DNA from: JBFMCT01 sp046565765
GTDB taxonomy: Bacteria; Actinomycetota; Acidimicrobiia; Acidimicrobiales; AC-14
Reading direction: 5' to 3'
Assembly: GCA_046565765.1 (NCBI GenBank)
Contig: JBKHXX010000078.1
Location: forward strand, 1 to 64,000
DNA: 64,000 nt
A model generated the notes under the pieces. The model saw only the letters and a list, made by a program, of their open reading frames with translations, did not search any database and was not told where the DNA came from. The number at the start of each line of letters is the position of its first letter. The stretch's first letter is position 1. Positions 23,534 through 31,750 of this stretch are shown here, piece after piece. The translations under genes and the position numbers were made by a program.

Positions 23534-25792
23534 ATGACCGGCTCCGCCCGTACGGACCGGCCGCTTCGGGAGCAGCTCGCCCACCTCCGGGTGATCGAGC
23601 GGGCGGCAACGGCGGCCAATGCCGCCGCCAGCCTGGAGGAGGCGGCCACCGCGGTGCTCGAGGAGGTCTGCCGGTTCGCGGGCTGGCCCGCCGGCCACCT
23701 CTACCTGACCGCCCCGCCCGGCGACGTCGCGCTGCCGTCCACCGCCTGGTACCTGGAGGACCCCGACCGCTTCGCCGCCTTCTGCACGCTGGTCGAGGCC
23801 ACGCCGCTGGCCGCCGGCGAAGGCCTGGCCGGCCGGGTGCTCCAGGCCGGACGGCCGGAGTGGGTGGCCGACGCCCATCTCGACCCCACGTGGTCCCCGG
23901 GGGCGGCCGTGCTGGACAACCGCCCCCGGGCCGCGTTCGGGGCGCCCGTGCTGGTGGGCGAGGAGGTGGCGGGTGTGCTGGTGTTCGTCACCGCCCCGCC
24001 CGACGACCGATCGGAGGTCCTGGCCGACCTGGTCCTCGCCGCCGCCCCGTCGGTGGGACGGGCGGTCGAGCGGTCCCGGGTGTCCGCCGCCCTCCACCAC
24101 GCCGAAGCGCGCTACCGGGCACTGGCCGACGGCTCGGGCGACGCGGTGGTGGTCCTCGACGCCCGGGGCCTCGTCCGCTCCTGCAACGCTGCCACCGAGC
24201 GGCTGTTCGCCCATCCCCCGAAGGACCTGGTGGGCCGGCCCCTGGGCGTCCTGCTGGCGGGGGCCGAGCCCTCGGGTCTCGCCGAGTGCAGGAGCCGGGC
24301 CGTCGCCGGCGTGCGGGCCGACGGGCTCGAGTTCCCTGCCGAGCTCACCCTGCGGGGGTGGCAGACGGCCGAGGGCGAGCAGGCCTACGTGGCGGTCCTG
24401 CGCGACGTCTCCGAGCGCCACGAGGCGGAGCAGGCCCGGCGGGCCTTCGAGCACCAGCTCGCCCAGCGGGTCCTCCACGACCCGCTCACGTCACTGCCCA
24501 ACCGGGCCCTGCTCCACGACCGCCTCGAGCACGCGGTCGCCCGTTCCCGGCGCCGGGGGTCGCACGTGGCCGTGATCTCGGTGGACATCGACCGGTTCAA
24601 GTCGGTGAACGACAGCTACGGCCACCAGGTCGGGGACCAGCTGTTGGTGGCGGTGGCCGCCCGCCTCAACGGCGCCCTGCGGTCGGACGACACCCTGGCC
24701 CGCATCGGCGGCGACGAGTTCGCGGTGCTGTGCGAGGAGGTGGGCGACGCCGACGAGGCCCTCGCCCACGCCCGGCGAGTCGCCGAGGCCCTCCAGGGCC
24801 CGTTCCCCGTCGGCGGTCGGGACGTGCCGGTGGGGGCCTCGGTCGGCGTCGCCCTCTCGTCGCCCGCCACCACCGATCCCGGGCAGCTGCTGCGAGACGC
24901 GGAGGCGGCCGTCGGCCAGGGCCGCCAACGCGGCCGGGTCTGGCCTGCCCTCTACGAGGAGTCGATGCGGGCCGACGCCAGCGAGCGGCTCTCGGTCGAG
25001 CGCGACCTGCGGCTCGCCATCCGTGACGGCCAGCTCCAGCTGCACTACCAGCCCATCGTCGACCTGGAGAGCTTCGCCATCCGAGGAGTCGAGGCCCTGG
25101 TGCGCTGGGAGCACCCGACCAGGGGACTGGTGCCGCCCCTCGATTTCATCCCCCTGGCCGAGGAGAGCGGGCTGATCGTCCCCCTCGGCCGGTGGGTGCT
25201 GGAGACGGCGTGCCTCCAGGGGGCGGCGTGGCAGCGCGGCGCCCACCGCAGCGAGCCCGTACGGGTGAGCGTGAACGTGTCGGCCCGGCAGTTCCAGCAC
25301 CCGGGCTGGACCGACGACGTGGCCCACGCCCTGCTCCTCTCCGGTCTCGACCCCGCCTGCCTGGTGCTGGAGATCACCGAGAGCAGCCTGATGGAGGACA
25401 CGGCCACGACCATGGCCCGGCTGGCCGAGCTGCGCGCCCTGGGCGTCAGCATCGCCATCGACGACTTCGGCACGGGCTACTCGTCGCTGGGGTACCTCCG
25501 GCAGTTCCCCGTCGACGTCCTCAAGGTCGACAAGTCGTTCATCGACGGGGTGGCCGAGGGCCCCCACGACTCGGCCCTGGCCCGGGCCGTCATCAAGCTG
25601 GCCGCCACCCTCGGGCTCGACGCCGTGGCCGAGGGGGTCAGCAGCCGCAAGCAGATGGCGGCCCTCCGCCGGCTGCGCTGCCGCTACGCCCAGGGCTACT
25701 ACTTCTCCCGGCCCCTGCCGCTGGAGGCGGTCAACGCCCTCCTGGCCCGCCGGGTGCTGGTCGGCGAGGGTCTCGACGAGGTCGACCCCTAG
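23534..25792 (+). CDS. GAF-PAS-GGDEF-EAL cyclic-di-GMP protein
   Basis: ATG 23534 gives 752 residues. Domains in order: GAF (about 20-185), PAS (190-300), GGDEF (310-475) and EAL (485-740). The diguanylate cyclase signature GGDEF is intact (392-396), with an inhibitory site RSDD at 383-386. The phosphodiesterase core is also intact: EAL (520-522), then SVNVSARQF, LEITESSLMED, DDFGTGYSSLGYL and FIDGV. Both activities may therefore be possible, with the sensor domains deciding which prevails. It is soluble, with no membrane segment. No neighbour points to a signal. Confidence 0.9.
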   Translation: MTGSARTDRPLREQLAHLRVIERAATAANAAASLEEAATAVLEEVCRFAGWPAGHLYLTAPPGDVALPSTAWYLEDPDRFAAFCTLVEATPLAAGEGLAGRVLQAGRPEWVADAHLDPTWSPGAAVLDNRPRAAFGAPVLVGEEVAGVLVFVTAPPDDRSEVLADLVLAAAPSVGRAVERSRVSAALHHAEARYRALADGSGDAVVVLDARGLVRSCNAATERLFAHPPKDLVGRPLGVLLAGAEPSGLAECRSRAVAGVRADGLEFPAELTLRGWQTAEGEQAYVAVLRDVSERHEAEQARRAFEHQLAQRVLHDPLTSLPNRALLHDRLEHAVARSRRRGSHVAVISVDIDRFKSVNDSYGHQVGDQLLVAVAARLNGALRSDDTLARIGGDEFAVLCEEVGDADEALAHARRVAEALQGPFPVGGRDVPVGASVGVALSSPATTDPGQLLRDAEAAVGQGRQRGRVWPALYEESMRADASERLSVERDLRLAIRDGQLQLHYQPIVDLESFAIRGVEALVRWEHPTRGLVPPLDFIPLAEESGLIVPLGRWVLETACLQGAAWQRGAHRSEPVRVSVNVSARQFQHPGWTDDVAHALLLSGLDPACLVLEITESSLMEDTATTMARLAELRALGVSIAIDDFGTGYSSLGYLRQFPVDVLKVDKSFIDGVAEGPHDSALARAVIKLAATLGLDAVAEGVSSRKQMAALRRLRCRYAQGYYFSRPLPLEAVNALLARRVLVGEGLDEVDP

Positions 25793-25845
25793 GGTTCTCC
25801 GGCGTCCTGGGCACCCGCCAGGGTGCGGCCCGGGCCGGAAGCGGT

Positions 25846-26103
25846 CTAGAGGTGCTCCGCGGCCGCGGCCTGCACGGCCTCGACGATCGGGTCCCAAGCG
25901 GCCCCGGGGCGGCGGGTCACGGTGACGAAGTCGTTGACCCCGAACACCTGCACGACCCCGTCGACGGCGAACACGGCGGCGGCGAAGGGACTGCCGGCGG
26001 CCGCCTCCGCAGTCTGGAAGTTCATCGACCCCGGCAGCTTGGTGTCGAGGCTGAACTTCATGGCGTTCGGGTTGGGGGTCGGGGCAGGGGACGCGGTGGC
26101 CAT
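25846..26103 (-). CDS. NfuN-type (Nfu/NifU N-terminal) domain protein
   Basis: ATG 26103 gives only 85 residues, a complete single domain. The pattern PTPNPNAMKFSLDTKL, then SPFAAAVFAVDGVVQVFGVNDFVTVTR, matches the Nfu N-terminal domain (scaffold protein Nfu/NifU N). The iron-sulfur CxxC domain of full Nfu proteins is missing, so cluster binding is not expected. Stand-alone copies are common in actinobacteria. It is divergent from the sirB1-like gene, with only 18 bases between starts, so one or both mRNAs may be nearly leaderless. Confidence 0.75.
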   Translation of the reverse strand: MATASPAPTPNPNAMKFSLDTKLPGSMNFQTAEAAAGSPFAAAVFAVDGVVQVFGVNDFVTVTRRPGAAWDPIVEAVQAAAAEHL

Positions 26104-26121
26104 GGCGGTAGCGTAGGTCGA

Positions 26122-26910
26122 GTGGAGGACCCCACCGCCCGGTTCGCCGAGCTGGTCGAGGGGCCGGAAGACGAGCTGCCTCTCGACCGGGCCGCGCTGC
26201 TGATCGCCGCCCACGCCTACCCCGACCTCGACGTCGACGCCCACCTCGCCGAGCTCGACGACCTGGCCGCCCGCTGCCCCGACCGCTCCTTCGAGGGCTG
26301 GCGGCGGTACCTGTTCGAGGACCTCCGCTTCACGGGCGACGTGGAGGACTACTACGACCCGGCCAACTCGTTCCTCAACGAGGTGCTGCGCCGGCGCACC
26401 GGCCTCCCGATCACCCTGTCCGTCCTGGGGATGGAGGTCGGACGCCGCCTGGGCGTGCCGTTGGTGGGCGTGAGCATGCCCGGCCACTTCCTGCTCGAGC
26501 ACGTGGGCGCCGCCACCCGCACCTGGGTCGACCCCTTCAGTGGTGGACGGGTGCTCGACCGGGCCGGCTGCGAGGAGCGCTTCCACCTCGTCAACGGGGC
26601 CAGCACCCCGTTCCTCGAGACGTACCTGGAGCCGGTGCGCCCCAGGGCCATCCTCGGGCGGATGCTGGCCAACCTGAAGGCGATCTACGCCAACCGGGGG
26701 AACCTCGAGGGGCTGGCGTGGGTGTTCGCCCTGCGGCTGTCGATCCCCGGCACTCCGGCCCTCGAGCGGCGGGACCTGGCCCGGGTGCTCGGCTCGACCG
26801 GCCAGTTCGTGCAGGCGGCGGAGGCCCTGGAGGACCTGGCCGAGTCGCTGCCGGGCCAGGCCACCTCGCTCCTCGCCGAAGCCCAGGCGCTACGGGCCCG
26901 GCTCAACTGA
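26122..26910 (+). CDS. SirB1-family protein (transglutaminase-like plus TPR)
   Basis: GTG 26122 gives 262 residues. The central segment DPANSFLNEVLRRRTGLPITLSVLGMEVGRRLG followed by GVSMPGHFLLEH is the SirB1 transglutaminase-like region; the usual Cys of the transglutaminase fold is not conserved in this family. The C-terminal 90 residues form a TPR-like unit (LKAIYANRGNLEGLAWVF). The role of SirB1 proteins is unclear. No obvious ribosome-binding site is present. Confidence 0.75.
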   Translation: MEDPTARFAELVEGPEDELPLDRAALLIAAHAYPDLDVDAHLAELDDLAARCPDRSFEGWRRYLFEDLRFTGDVEDYYDPANSFLNEVLRRRTGLPITLSVLGMEVGRRLGVPLVGVSMPGHFLLEHVGAATRTWVDPFSGGRVLDRAGCEERFHLVNGASTPFLETYLEPVRPRAILGRMLANLKAIYANRGNLEGLAWVFALRLSIPGTPALERRDLARVLGSTGQFVQAAEALEDLAESLPGQATSLLAEAQALRARLN

Positions 26911-26919
26911 CGGGTACGG

Positions 26920-27258
26920 TCAGGCGGCGTCGGCGGCCGGCGCAGCCACGGGGGCGGCGGCCAGGGTGGCGGCCCGGGGGGCGCCGATGCGTGCCGCGGC
27001 CGTGTCGTGGGGGACGGCCTTGAGCACGTGGGGCTCGGCCTTGGGGCGGGCCCGGTAGTTGAGCACGGCGATGGTGCCGGCCACGGCCACCCCGCCGGCC
27101 ATCTCGGGCCCGGCGAAGGTGTAGCCGGTGGCGGCCGCCACCCCGACCACGGCCGACGCACCCACCGCGAGGCCGACGGCGAGCCTGCTGGGCCGGGCCT
27201 GGCCGGTAGGGGCCGAGGGGGCGTCGCCCTCGGGGCGGGAAACGGCTGCTGCGGTCAT
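26920..27258 (-). CDS. Small membrane protein of unknown function
   Basis: ATG 27258 gives 112 residues. After about 30 polar residues come two short hydrophobic segments (LAVGLAVGASAVVGVAAATG and MAGGVAVAGTIAVLNY), then a basic Ala-rich tail. No family is recognised. Its interest lies in its promoter: the 22-bp palindrome at 27315-27336 is 56 bases before the start and has a near-copy at the same distance before the secreted protein at 45113-45367. Confidence 0.5.
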   Translation of the reverse strand: MTAAAVSRPEGDAPSAPTGQARPSRLAVGLAVGASAVVGVAAATGYTFAGPEMAGGVAVAGTIAVLNYRARPKAEPHVLKAVPHDTAAARIGAPRAATLAAAPVAAPAADAA

Positions 27259-27314
27259 AGGAGCATTGTCGGCATCGAGGGCCTCCCGGTAAAGCGTGCT
27301 GACCAGCCTCTTCA

Positions 27315-27336
27315 ACGGTGGTGCTGGCACCACCAT
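27315..27336. promoter_or_regulatory. Palindromic operator-like element, copy 1
   Basis: GGTGGTGC and GCACCACC form 8-bp arms around TG at 27317-27334, with partial extension outwards. It lies between the divergent small membrane protein (start 27258) and the histidine kinase (start 27388). The other copy, at 45423-45446, matches 21 of 22 bases when read on the opposite strand. Similarity continues for about 25 bases towards the minus-strand gene (GAGGC, AGCAC, TTT, CCGG blocks). A binding site for a shared regulator is the simplest reading. Confidence 0.6.
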
Positions 27337-27387
27337 TGGAACGGGCGAGCCCTACCCTTGGTTGACATCCGAGGCTGAGGAGGGGGA

Positions 27388-28491
27388 TTGGAGCGGTCGG
27401 TGCTCCAGGGGCTGGCGGTGTTCCGCTGGGGGGCATGGCTCTGGATGGCGGCCGTGCTGGCCGTGTCCCGCGACGACCTCGAGCGGCCGTGGCTGGCCAT
27501 CGGGCTCGTCGGCCTGGCCCTCGCCGTGACCGTGCTCGACACCGGGCTCATCCGGCGCAACTGGGCCCTGCTCCTCGAGCCCGGCCCCCTGCTGTTCGAG
27601 CTGGCGGTGGCGGCCGGTCTGGTGCTGGGGGACGGGTGGGCGTACGGCCCCGACCATGCCTTCTCCACGTCGCAGTCGCTCGGGTCGGTGTGGCCGCTGG
27701 CCGGCATCTTGGCCACGGGGGTGGGGCGCGGGCCCCTGCCCGCCGCCGCGGCCGGGCTCCTCATCGGCCTGGCCCGGGCGGGGAGCGTGGTCGCCAACGG
27801 GGCCAGCATCGACACCGGCGGCCGCGTGCTGTCCCTCGTCAACACCATGGTCTTCTACGCCCTGGGCGGCTTCGCCGCCGGCTACCTCATGACCCTGCTG
27901 CGGCGGGCCGAGCGGGAGATCTCCGCCGCCCGGGCCCGGGAGGAGATCGCCCGCACGCTCCACGACGGCGTGCTCCAGACGCTGGCCGTCGTCGAGCGGC
28001 GCGCCACCGACCCCGAACTGGCCAGGATGGCCCGCCAGCAGGAGCGCGACCTGCGGGAGTTCCTGTTCGGGGCGGGCGCGGGCGCCGCCAGCGGCCCCGC
28101 CCTCGGCGGGGGCGACCTGGGGTCCGGCCTGCGAGCCGCGGCGGCGAGGTTCGAGCAGGCCTTCGGCGGCCGCGTGGACGTGTTCGTCGCCGAGGACGTC
28201 CGCCCGCTGGCCCGTCGCTCCTGCGACGCCCTCGTCGGGGCGGCCGGCGAGGCCCTGATGAACGCGGGCAAGCACGGCGAGGCGTCCAAGGTGACGATCT
28301 ACGTCGAGCCCGAGGACGACCTCACGTTCTGCTCGATCAAGGACGACGGGCGGGGATTCGACCCGGCCACCACGCCGGAGGGCGTCGGCCTGGCACGCTC
28401 GATCCGCGAACGGGTGGAGGAGGCCGGCGGCCGGGTGGAGGTGTCCAGCCGGCCCGGACATGGAACGGAGGTTTGCCTGTGGCTCCCGTGA
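27388..28491 (+). CDS. NarL-type sensor histidine kinase
   Basis: TTG 27388 lies five bases after AGGAG, giving 367 residues. About five membrane segments occupy residues 1-170. The HisKA_3 dimerisation motif is EIARTLHDGVLQTLAVV, where the His is the phosphate acceptor. The ATPase domain has GEALMNAGKHGEASKV, IKDDGRGFD and GVGLARSIRERV. Its signal is unknown. It overlaps the response regulator by 13 bases and they form one system. A palindromic element (27315-27336) lies about 50 bases upstream. Confidence 0.85.
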   Translation: MERSVLQGLAVFRWGAWLWMAAVLAVSRDDLERPWLAIGLVGLALAVTVLDTGLIRRNWALLLEPGPLLFELAVAAGLVLGDGWAYGPDHAFSTSQSLGSVWPLAGILATGVGRGPLPAAAAGLLIGLARAGSVVANGASIDTGGRVLSLVNTMVFYALGGFAAGYLMTLLRRAEREISAARAREEIARTLHDGVLQTLAVVERRATDPELARMARQQERDLREFLFGAGAGAASGPALGGGDLGSGLRAAAARFEQAFGGRVDVFVAEDVRPLARRSCDALVGAAGEALMNAGKHGEASKVTIYVEPEDDLTFCSIKDDGRGFDPATTPEGVGLARSIRERVEEAGGRVEVSSRPGHGTEVCLWLP

Positions 28492-29102
28492 GGGTCGTCC
28501 TGGCCGACGACCACCCCATCTGGCGGGACGGTGTGCGGGCCGACCTGGCCGACGGCTTCACGGTGGTGGGCGAGGCGTCGACGGCCGAGGAGGCGATCGC
28601 CGCCATCCGGGCCACGTCCCCCGACCTGGTCGTCTGCGACCTCCAGATGCCGGGCGGCGGCGGGATCAAGGTGGCCAAGACGTGCGGCCAGGAGACCCGG
28701 ATCGTCATCCTCACCGTCTCCGAGCAGGAGCGGGACCTGCTCGACGCGGTGGCGGCCGGGGCGGTCGGGTACCTCGTCAAGTCCACGTCGGGGCCCGAGC
28801 TGCGGGCCAGCCTGCGCCGGGCCGCGGCCGGCGAGCCCGTCTTCTCACCCGCCCTGGCCGCCCTGGTCCTGGGCGAGTTCCGCAGGCTGGCCAAGGCCTC
28901 CTCCGGCGTGCAGCCCCTGTCGGAGCGGGAGCGGGAGGTGCTCCAGCTGGTCGCCCGGGGCCACACCTACAAGGAGATCGGCAACCGGCTGTTCATCGCC
29001 GAGAAGACGGTCGAGAACCACGTCCGCAACATCCTCGGGAAGCTCCACCTCAACCGGAAGCAGGAGCTCATCCGCTACGCCCTCGAGCACGGGATCGAGT
29101 AG
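28479..29102 (+). CDS. NarL/LuxR-type response regulator
   Basis: GTG 28479 has CGGAGG seven bases upstream, giving 207 residues; a second GTG at 28488 is possible. The receiver domain has VVLADDHPIWRDGV, the phosphorylation site VVCDLQMPG and switch residues VILTVSEQ and GYLVKS. The C-terminal LuxR helix-turn-helix reads LSEREREVLQLVARGHTYKE followed by KTVENHVRNILGKLHL. It is the cognate partner of the overlapping histidine kinase. The genes that follow encode a lipoprotein and an LCP protein, so envelope genes are plausible targets. Confidence 0.9.
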   Translation: MAPVRVVLADDHPIWRDGVRADLADGFTVVGEASTAEEAIAAIRATSPDLVVCDLQMPGGGGIKVAKTCGQETRIVILTVSEQERDLLDAVAAGAVGYLVKSTSGPELRASLRRAAAGEPVFSPALAALVLGEFRRLAKASSGVQPLSEREREVLQLVARGHTYKEIGNRLFIAEKTVENHVRNILGKLHLNRKQELIRYALEHGIE

Positions 29103-29145
29103 CCGAGCCTTTACAGGCGGGGAACCGGGTGCTGGACTGCCCCGG

Positions 29146-29814
29146 ATGCGCCGCGCCGCCTGGTGGCTGGGGCTCGTAGCTGCCGTCGCACTTCTTCCCG
29201 CCTGCTCGTCCGCCCATGAGCTGCCCGCCGCTCCCTGGGCCGAGGCCGCTCCCGCGCCTGCCGCGCCTCCCCCGCCGACCGTGGCCGACGTCCGCGAGGC
29301 GATCGAGACGGAGGAGGCGGCCCGGTTCTCCTTCGGCGAGCCGGACATCCGGGCCGTGCGGGTGGCGGCCGAGCTGCCCGAGGACGTCCGCCGCGAGATC
29401 CACGACCTGCTCGACCGGTACCTCAACGAGGCCACCGTCACCCCCCTGCGCAAGGGCCGGGCGGTGGAGGACCTGAGCGAGGTGTTCAGCGGCCGGGCCC
29501 TGGAGCGGGCCTCCGGCCCCGATCGGGCGGCCCTCGTGGACGACGGCCTGCCCAGGGTGGCCCGCCTGCACGTCGGCGACGCGTCGGCCCAGCTCACGGC
29601 CCTCGTGGGGCCCGGCGGGGTGGCGGTGATGGCTGCCGCCATCCACGTGCTGGTCAGCGGGGCGGTGCCGGGTGGCGGGCTCACCGTCGAGCGCACCGCC
29701 GAGCTGCAACTGGCCCGCGACGGCGACAGCTGGAGAGTCGGCGGCTACGACGTGAGCGTCACCCGCACCGGCCCCGACGGCATCGTCACGACCACGACGA
29801 CAACGGAGCCGTGA
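29146..29814 (+). CDS. Lipoprotein of unknown function
   Basis: ATG 29146 gives 222 residues. The signal peptide RRAAWWLGLVAAVALLPACSS ends in a lipobox (LPAC), so the mature protein starts at Cys and is lipid-anchored outside. A Pro/Ala linker leads to a globular domain of about 170 residues (AARFSFGEPDIRAVRVAAEL, then VSGAVPGGGLTVERTAELQL) with no recognised family; the second half has an NTF2-like feel. The tail is Thr-rich. Its stop overlaps the LCP start by four bases. Confidence 0.65.
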   Translation: MRRAAWWLGLVAAVALLPACSSAHELPAAPWAEAAPAPAAPPPPTVADVREAIETEEAARFSFGEPDIRAVRVAAELPEDVRREIHDLLDRYLNEATVTPLRKGRAVEDLSEVFSGRALERASGPDRAALVDDGLPRVARLHVGDASAQLTALVGPGGVAVMAAAIHVLVSGAVPGGGLTVERTAELQLARDGDSWRVGGYDVSVTRTGPDGIVTTTTTTEP

Positions 29815-30722
29815 GGCACCGCGGCATGGCCATCGTCACCGGCTTGCTCATCCCTCTCCTGCTGGCCGCCGGGTTCGTCGTGTCCGCCTCCAGGGGCGGT
29901 CCCGGCTTCCAGCTCGGCGAGCCGTCGTTGCAGGTCACCCGGGTCGACGAGGCCCGGTTCACGGACGTGCCCGGTGAGCTGACGTTCGTCCTCATCGTCG
30001 GCAACGACGCCCGCCCCGGCGAGCGGGCGTCCCGGGGCGACGCCCTCCATCTCGTCGGCGTCAACCCGGCCAGCGGCCGGGCCACGATCCTCAACTTCCC
30101 CCGTGACCTGTGGGTGCCCATTCCCGGGCGGGGCACGGACAAGATCAACGCCGCCCACCTGGCCGGCGGCCCCGCCCTCCAGGCCCGCACCGTCGCCCAG
30201 CTGGTCGGGGTGGACATCCCCTACGTCATCACCACCGGCTTCGACGGGTTCCAGGCCATGGTGGACGAGCTGGGCGGGATGGAGGTCAACGTGCCCATGG
30301 CCATGGCCGATCGCAACTCGGGGGCCTTCTTCAGCCCGGGTGTCACCCACATGGACGGCGGAGCCGCCCTCGCCATGGCCCGCAACCGGAACCTGCCCGG
30401 CGGCGACTTCACCCGCAGCGAGAACCAGGCCCGCCTGGTCCTCGCCGCCCTGGCCAAGCTGCGGGCGGAGAGCCCCACGGCGGCCAAGACCATCCGCTGG
30501 CTCTCCGTGCTCCTCCGCCATTCGACCCTCGACGGGGCGGGGTGGGCCGACCTCTACCGCCTGGGCCGCCTCGCCCTCTCCATCGATCCCGGCAACGTGC
30601 GCAGCGCGACCGTGCCCGGCAACATCGGCTCGGCGGCCAACCAGTCGGTGGTGTTCCTGGGCGGCGGGGCGCCCGGGTTGTTCGCCGACTTCCGCGACGA
30701 CGCCATCCTCCAGTCGTACTAG
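29811..30722 (+). CDS. LytR-CpsA-Psr (LCP) family protein
   Basis: GTG 29811 overlaps the lipoprotein stop (GTGA), giving 303 residues. One membrane segment (GMAIVTGLLIPLLLAAGFVV) precedes an extracellular LCP domain. Conserved blocks are TFVLIVGNDARPGE, RGDALHLVGVNPASGRATIL, NFPRDLWVPI, DKINAAHLAGGP and VDIPYVITTGFDGFQAMVDELGGMEVNVP. LCP enzymes move glycopolymers from lipid carriers to peptidoglycan. The Asp/Arg pyrophosphate-binding residues are present. It fits a cell-wall role with the lipoprotein before it. Confidence 0.85.
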   Translation: MRHRGMAIVTGLLIPLLLAAGFVVSASRGGPGFQLGEPSLQVTRVDEARFTDVPGELTFVLIVGNDARPGERASRGDALHLVGVNPASGRATILNFPRDLWVPIPGRGTDKINAAHLAGGPALQARTVAQLVGVDIPYVITTGFDGFQAMVDELGGMEVNVPMAMADRNSGAFFSPGVTHMDGGAALAMARNRNLPGGDFTRSENQARLVLAALAKLRAESPTAAKTIRWLSVLLRHSTLDGAGWADLYRLGRLALSIDPGNVRSATVPGNIGSAANQSVVFLGGGAPGLFADFRDDAILQSY

Positions 30723-30727
30723 AGGAA

Positions 30728-31750
30728 CTAGGGCCGGGAGGGGCCGGACCCGGCGCCCGTCTCCTCCACCGCGACGCCGATGGCATCGAGCAGGGCCGGC
30801 TCCAGGGCCACGTCGGCGGCCCCGATCCAGCCCTCGATCTGGTCGGGACGGCGGGCGCCCACGATGGCGCCGGTGACGCCGGGGCAGGCCAGCGTCCACG
30901 CCACCGCCAGCTCGGCCACCGAGCAGCCCACGTAGTTGGCGATCCCCTCGAGCCGCGCCACCAGGGCCAGGTTGCGGGACAGGCCCGGCTCCCGGAAGTC
31001 GTCGTGGTCGCTGCGCCAGTCGTCGGGGGGCAGGTTGGCCGCCCGCTCGGGGGAGAACGCCCCCGTCAGGAGCCCCGACCGCATGGGGCTGTAGACGATG
31101 GTGCCCAGCCCGTGGGCGGCGGCCCACGGGATCACCGTGCCCGCCGTGTCACGGGCCAGCAGGTTGAGCTCGGGCTGGGATGACTCGACGGGGCGCAGCG
31201 CTTGGCACCGCTCCAGCAGGTCGACGTCGAAGTTGCTCACCCCGATGTGGGCCACCTTGCCCTCGTCCACCAGCTCCACCATCGTCGCCCACGAGTCCTC
31301 CACCGGCGTGCCGTCGTGGGTCGGCCAGTGGAACTGGAACAGGTCGATGCGCTCCAGGCCGAGCCGGCGCAGCGAGTCGTCGCACTCGCGGCGGATCGAC
31401 TCCGGCGCCAGCACGTTGCGCACCGTCGTGCCCCCCGGGTCCCAGACCAGGCCGCACTTGGTGAAGACGTACGGCCGCTCGTCGGCGGGCAGCTCCCGCA
31501 CCGCCCGGCCCACCACCTCCTCGGCGTGGCCCAGCCCGTAGGCGGCGGCGGTGTCGACCCAGTTGAGCCCGCACTCGACGGCCCGGTGGATGGTGGCGAC
31601 GGACTCGTCGTCGTCCTGCGGCCCCCATCCGCCCTGCCAGCCCGACCCCCCGATGGCCCAGGCGCCGAGGCCGAGGCGGGTGATCTCCATCCCGGTGGAC
31701 CCCAGCGGGGCGGTCGGGAGATGCGTCGTGGCGGTGTGGCTGGTGGTCAA
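30728..31750 (-). CDS. Aldo/keto reductase
   Basis: TTG 31750 has AGGAGGAG upstream and overlaps the galT stop (TTGA), giving 340 residues. AKR signatures are LGLGAWAIGGSGWQGGWGP, DTAAAYGLGHAEEVVGRAV, the catalytic K in VFTKCG, LERIDLFQFHWP and GKVAHIGVSNFDVDLLE. The NADPH-binding tail has GAIVGARRPDQIEGWIGAAD. The catalytic set Asp-Tyr-Lys-His appears complete. Coupling with galT and glycosidases suggests reduction of a sugar or sugar-derived aldehyde. Confidence 0.85.
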   Translation of the reverse strand: MTTSHTATTHLPTAPLGSTGMEITRLGLGAWAIGGSGWQGGWGPQDDDESVATIHRAVECGLNWVDTAAAYGLGHAEEVVGRAVRELPADERPYVFTKCGLVWDPGGTTVRNVLAPESIRRECDDSLRRLGLERIDLFQFHWPTHDGTPVEDSWATMVELVDEGKVAHIGVSNFDVDLLERCQALRPVESSQPELNLLARDTAGTVIPWAAAHGLGTIVYSPMRSGLLTGAFSPERAANLPPDDWRSDHDDFREPGLSRNLALVARLEGIANYVGCSVAELAVAWTLACPGVTGAIVGARRPDQIEGWIGAADVALEPALLDAIGVAVEETGAGSGPSRP

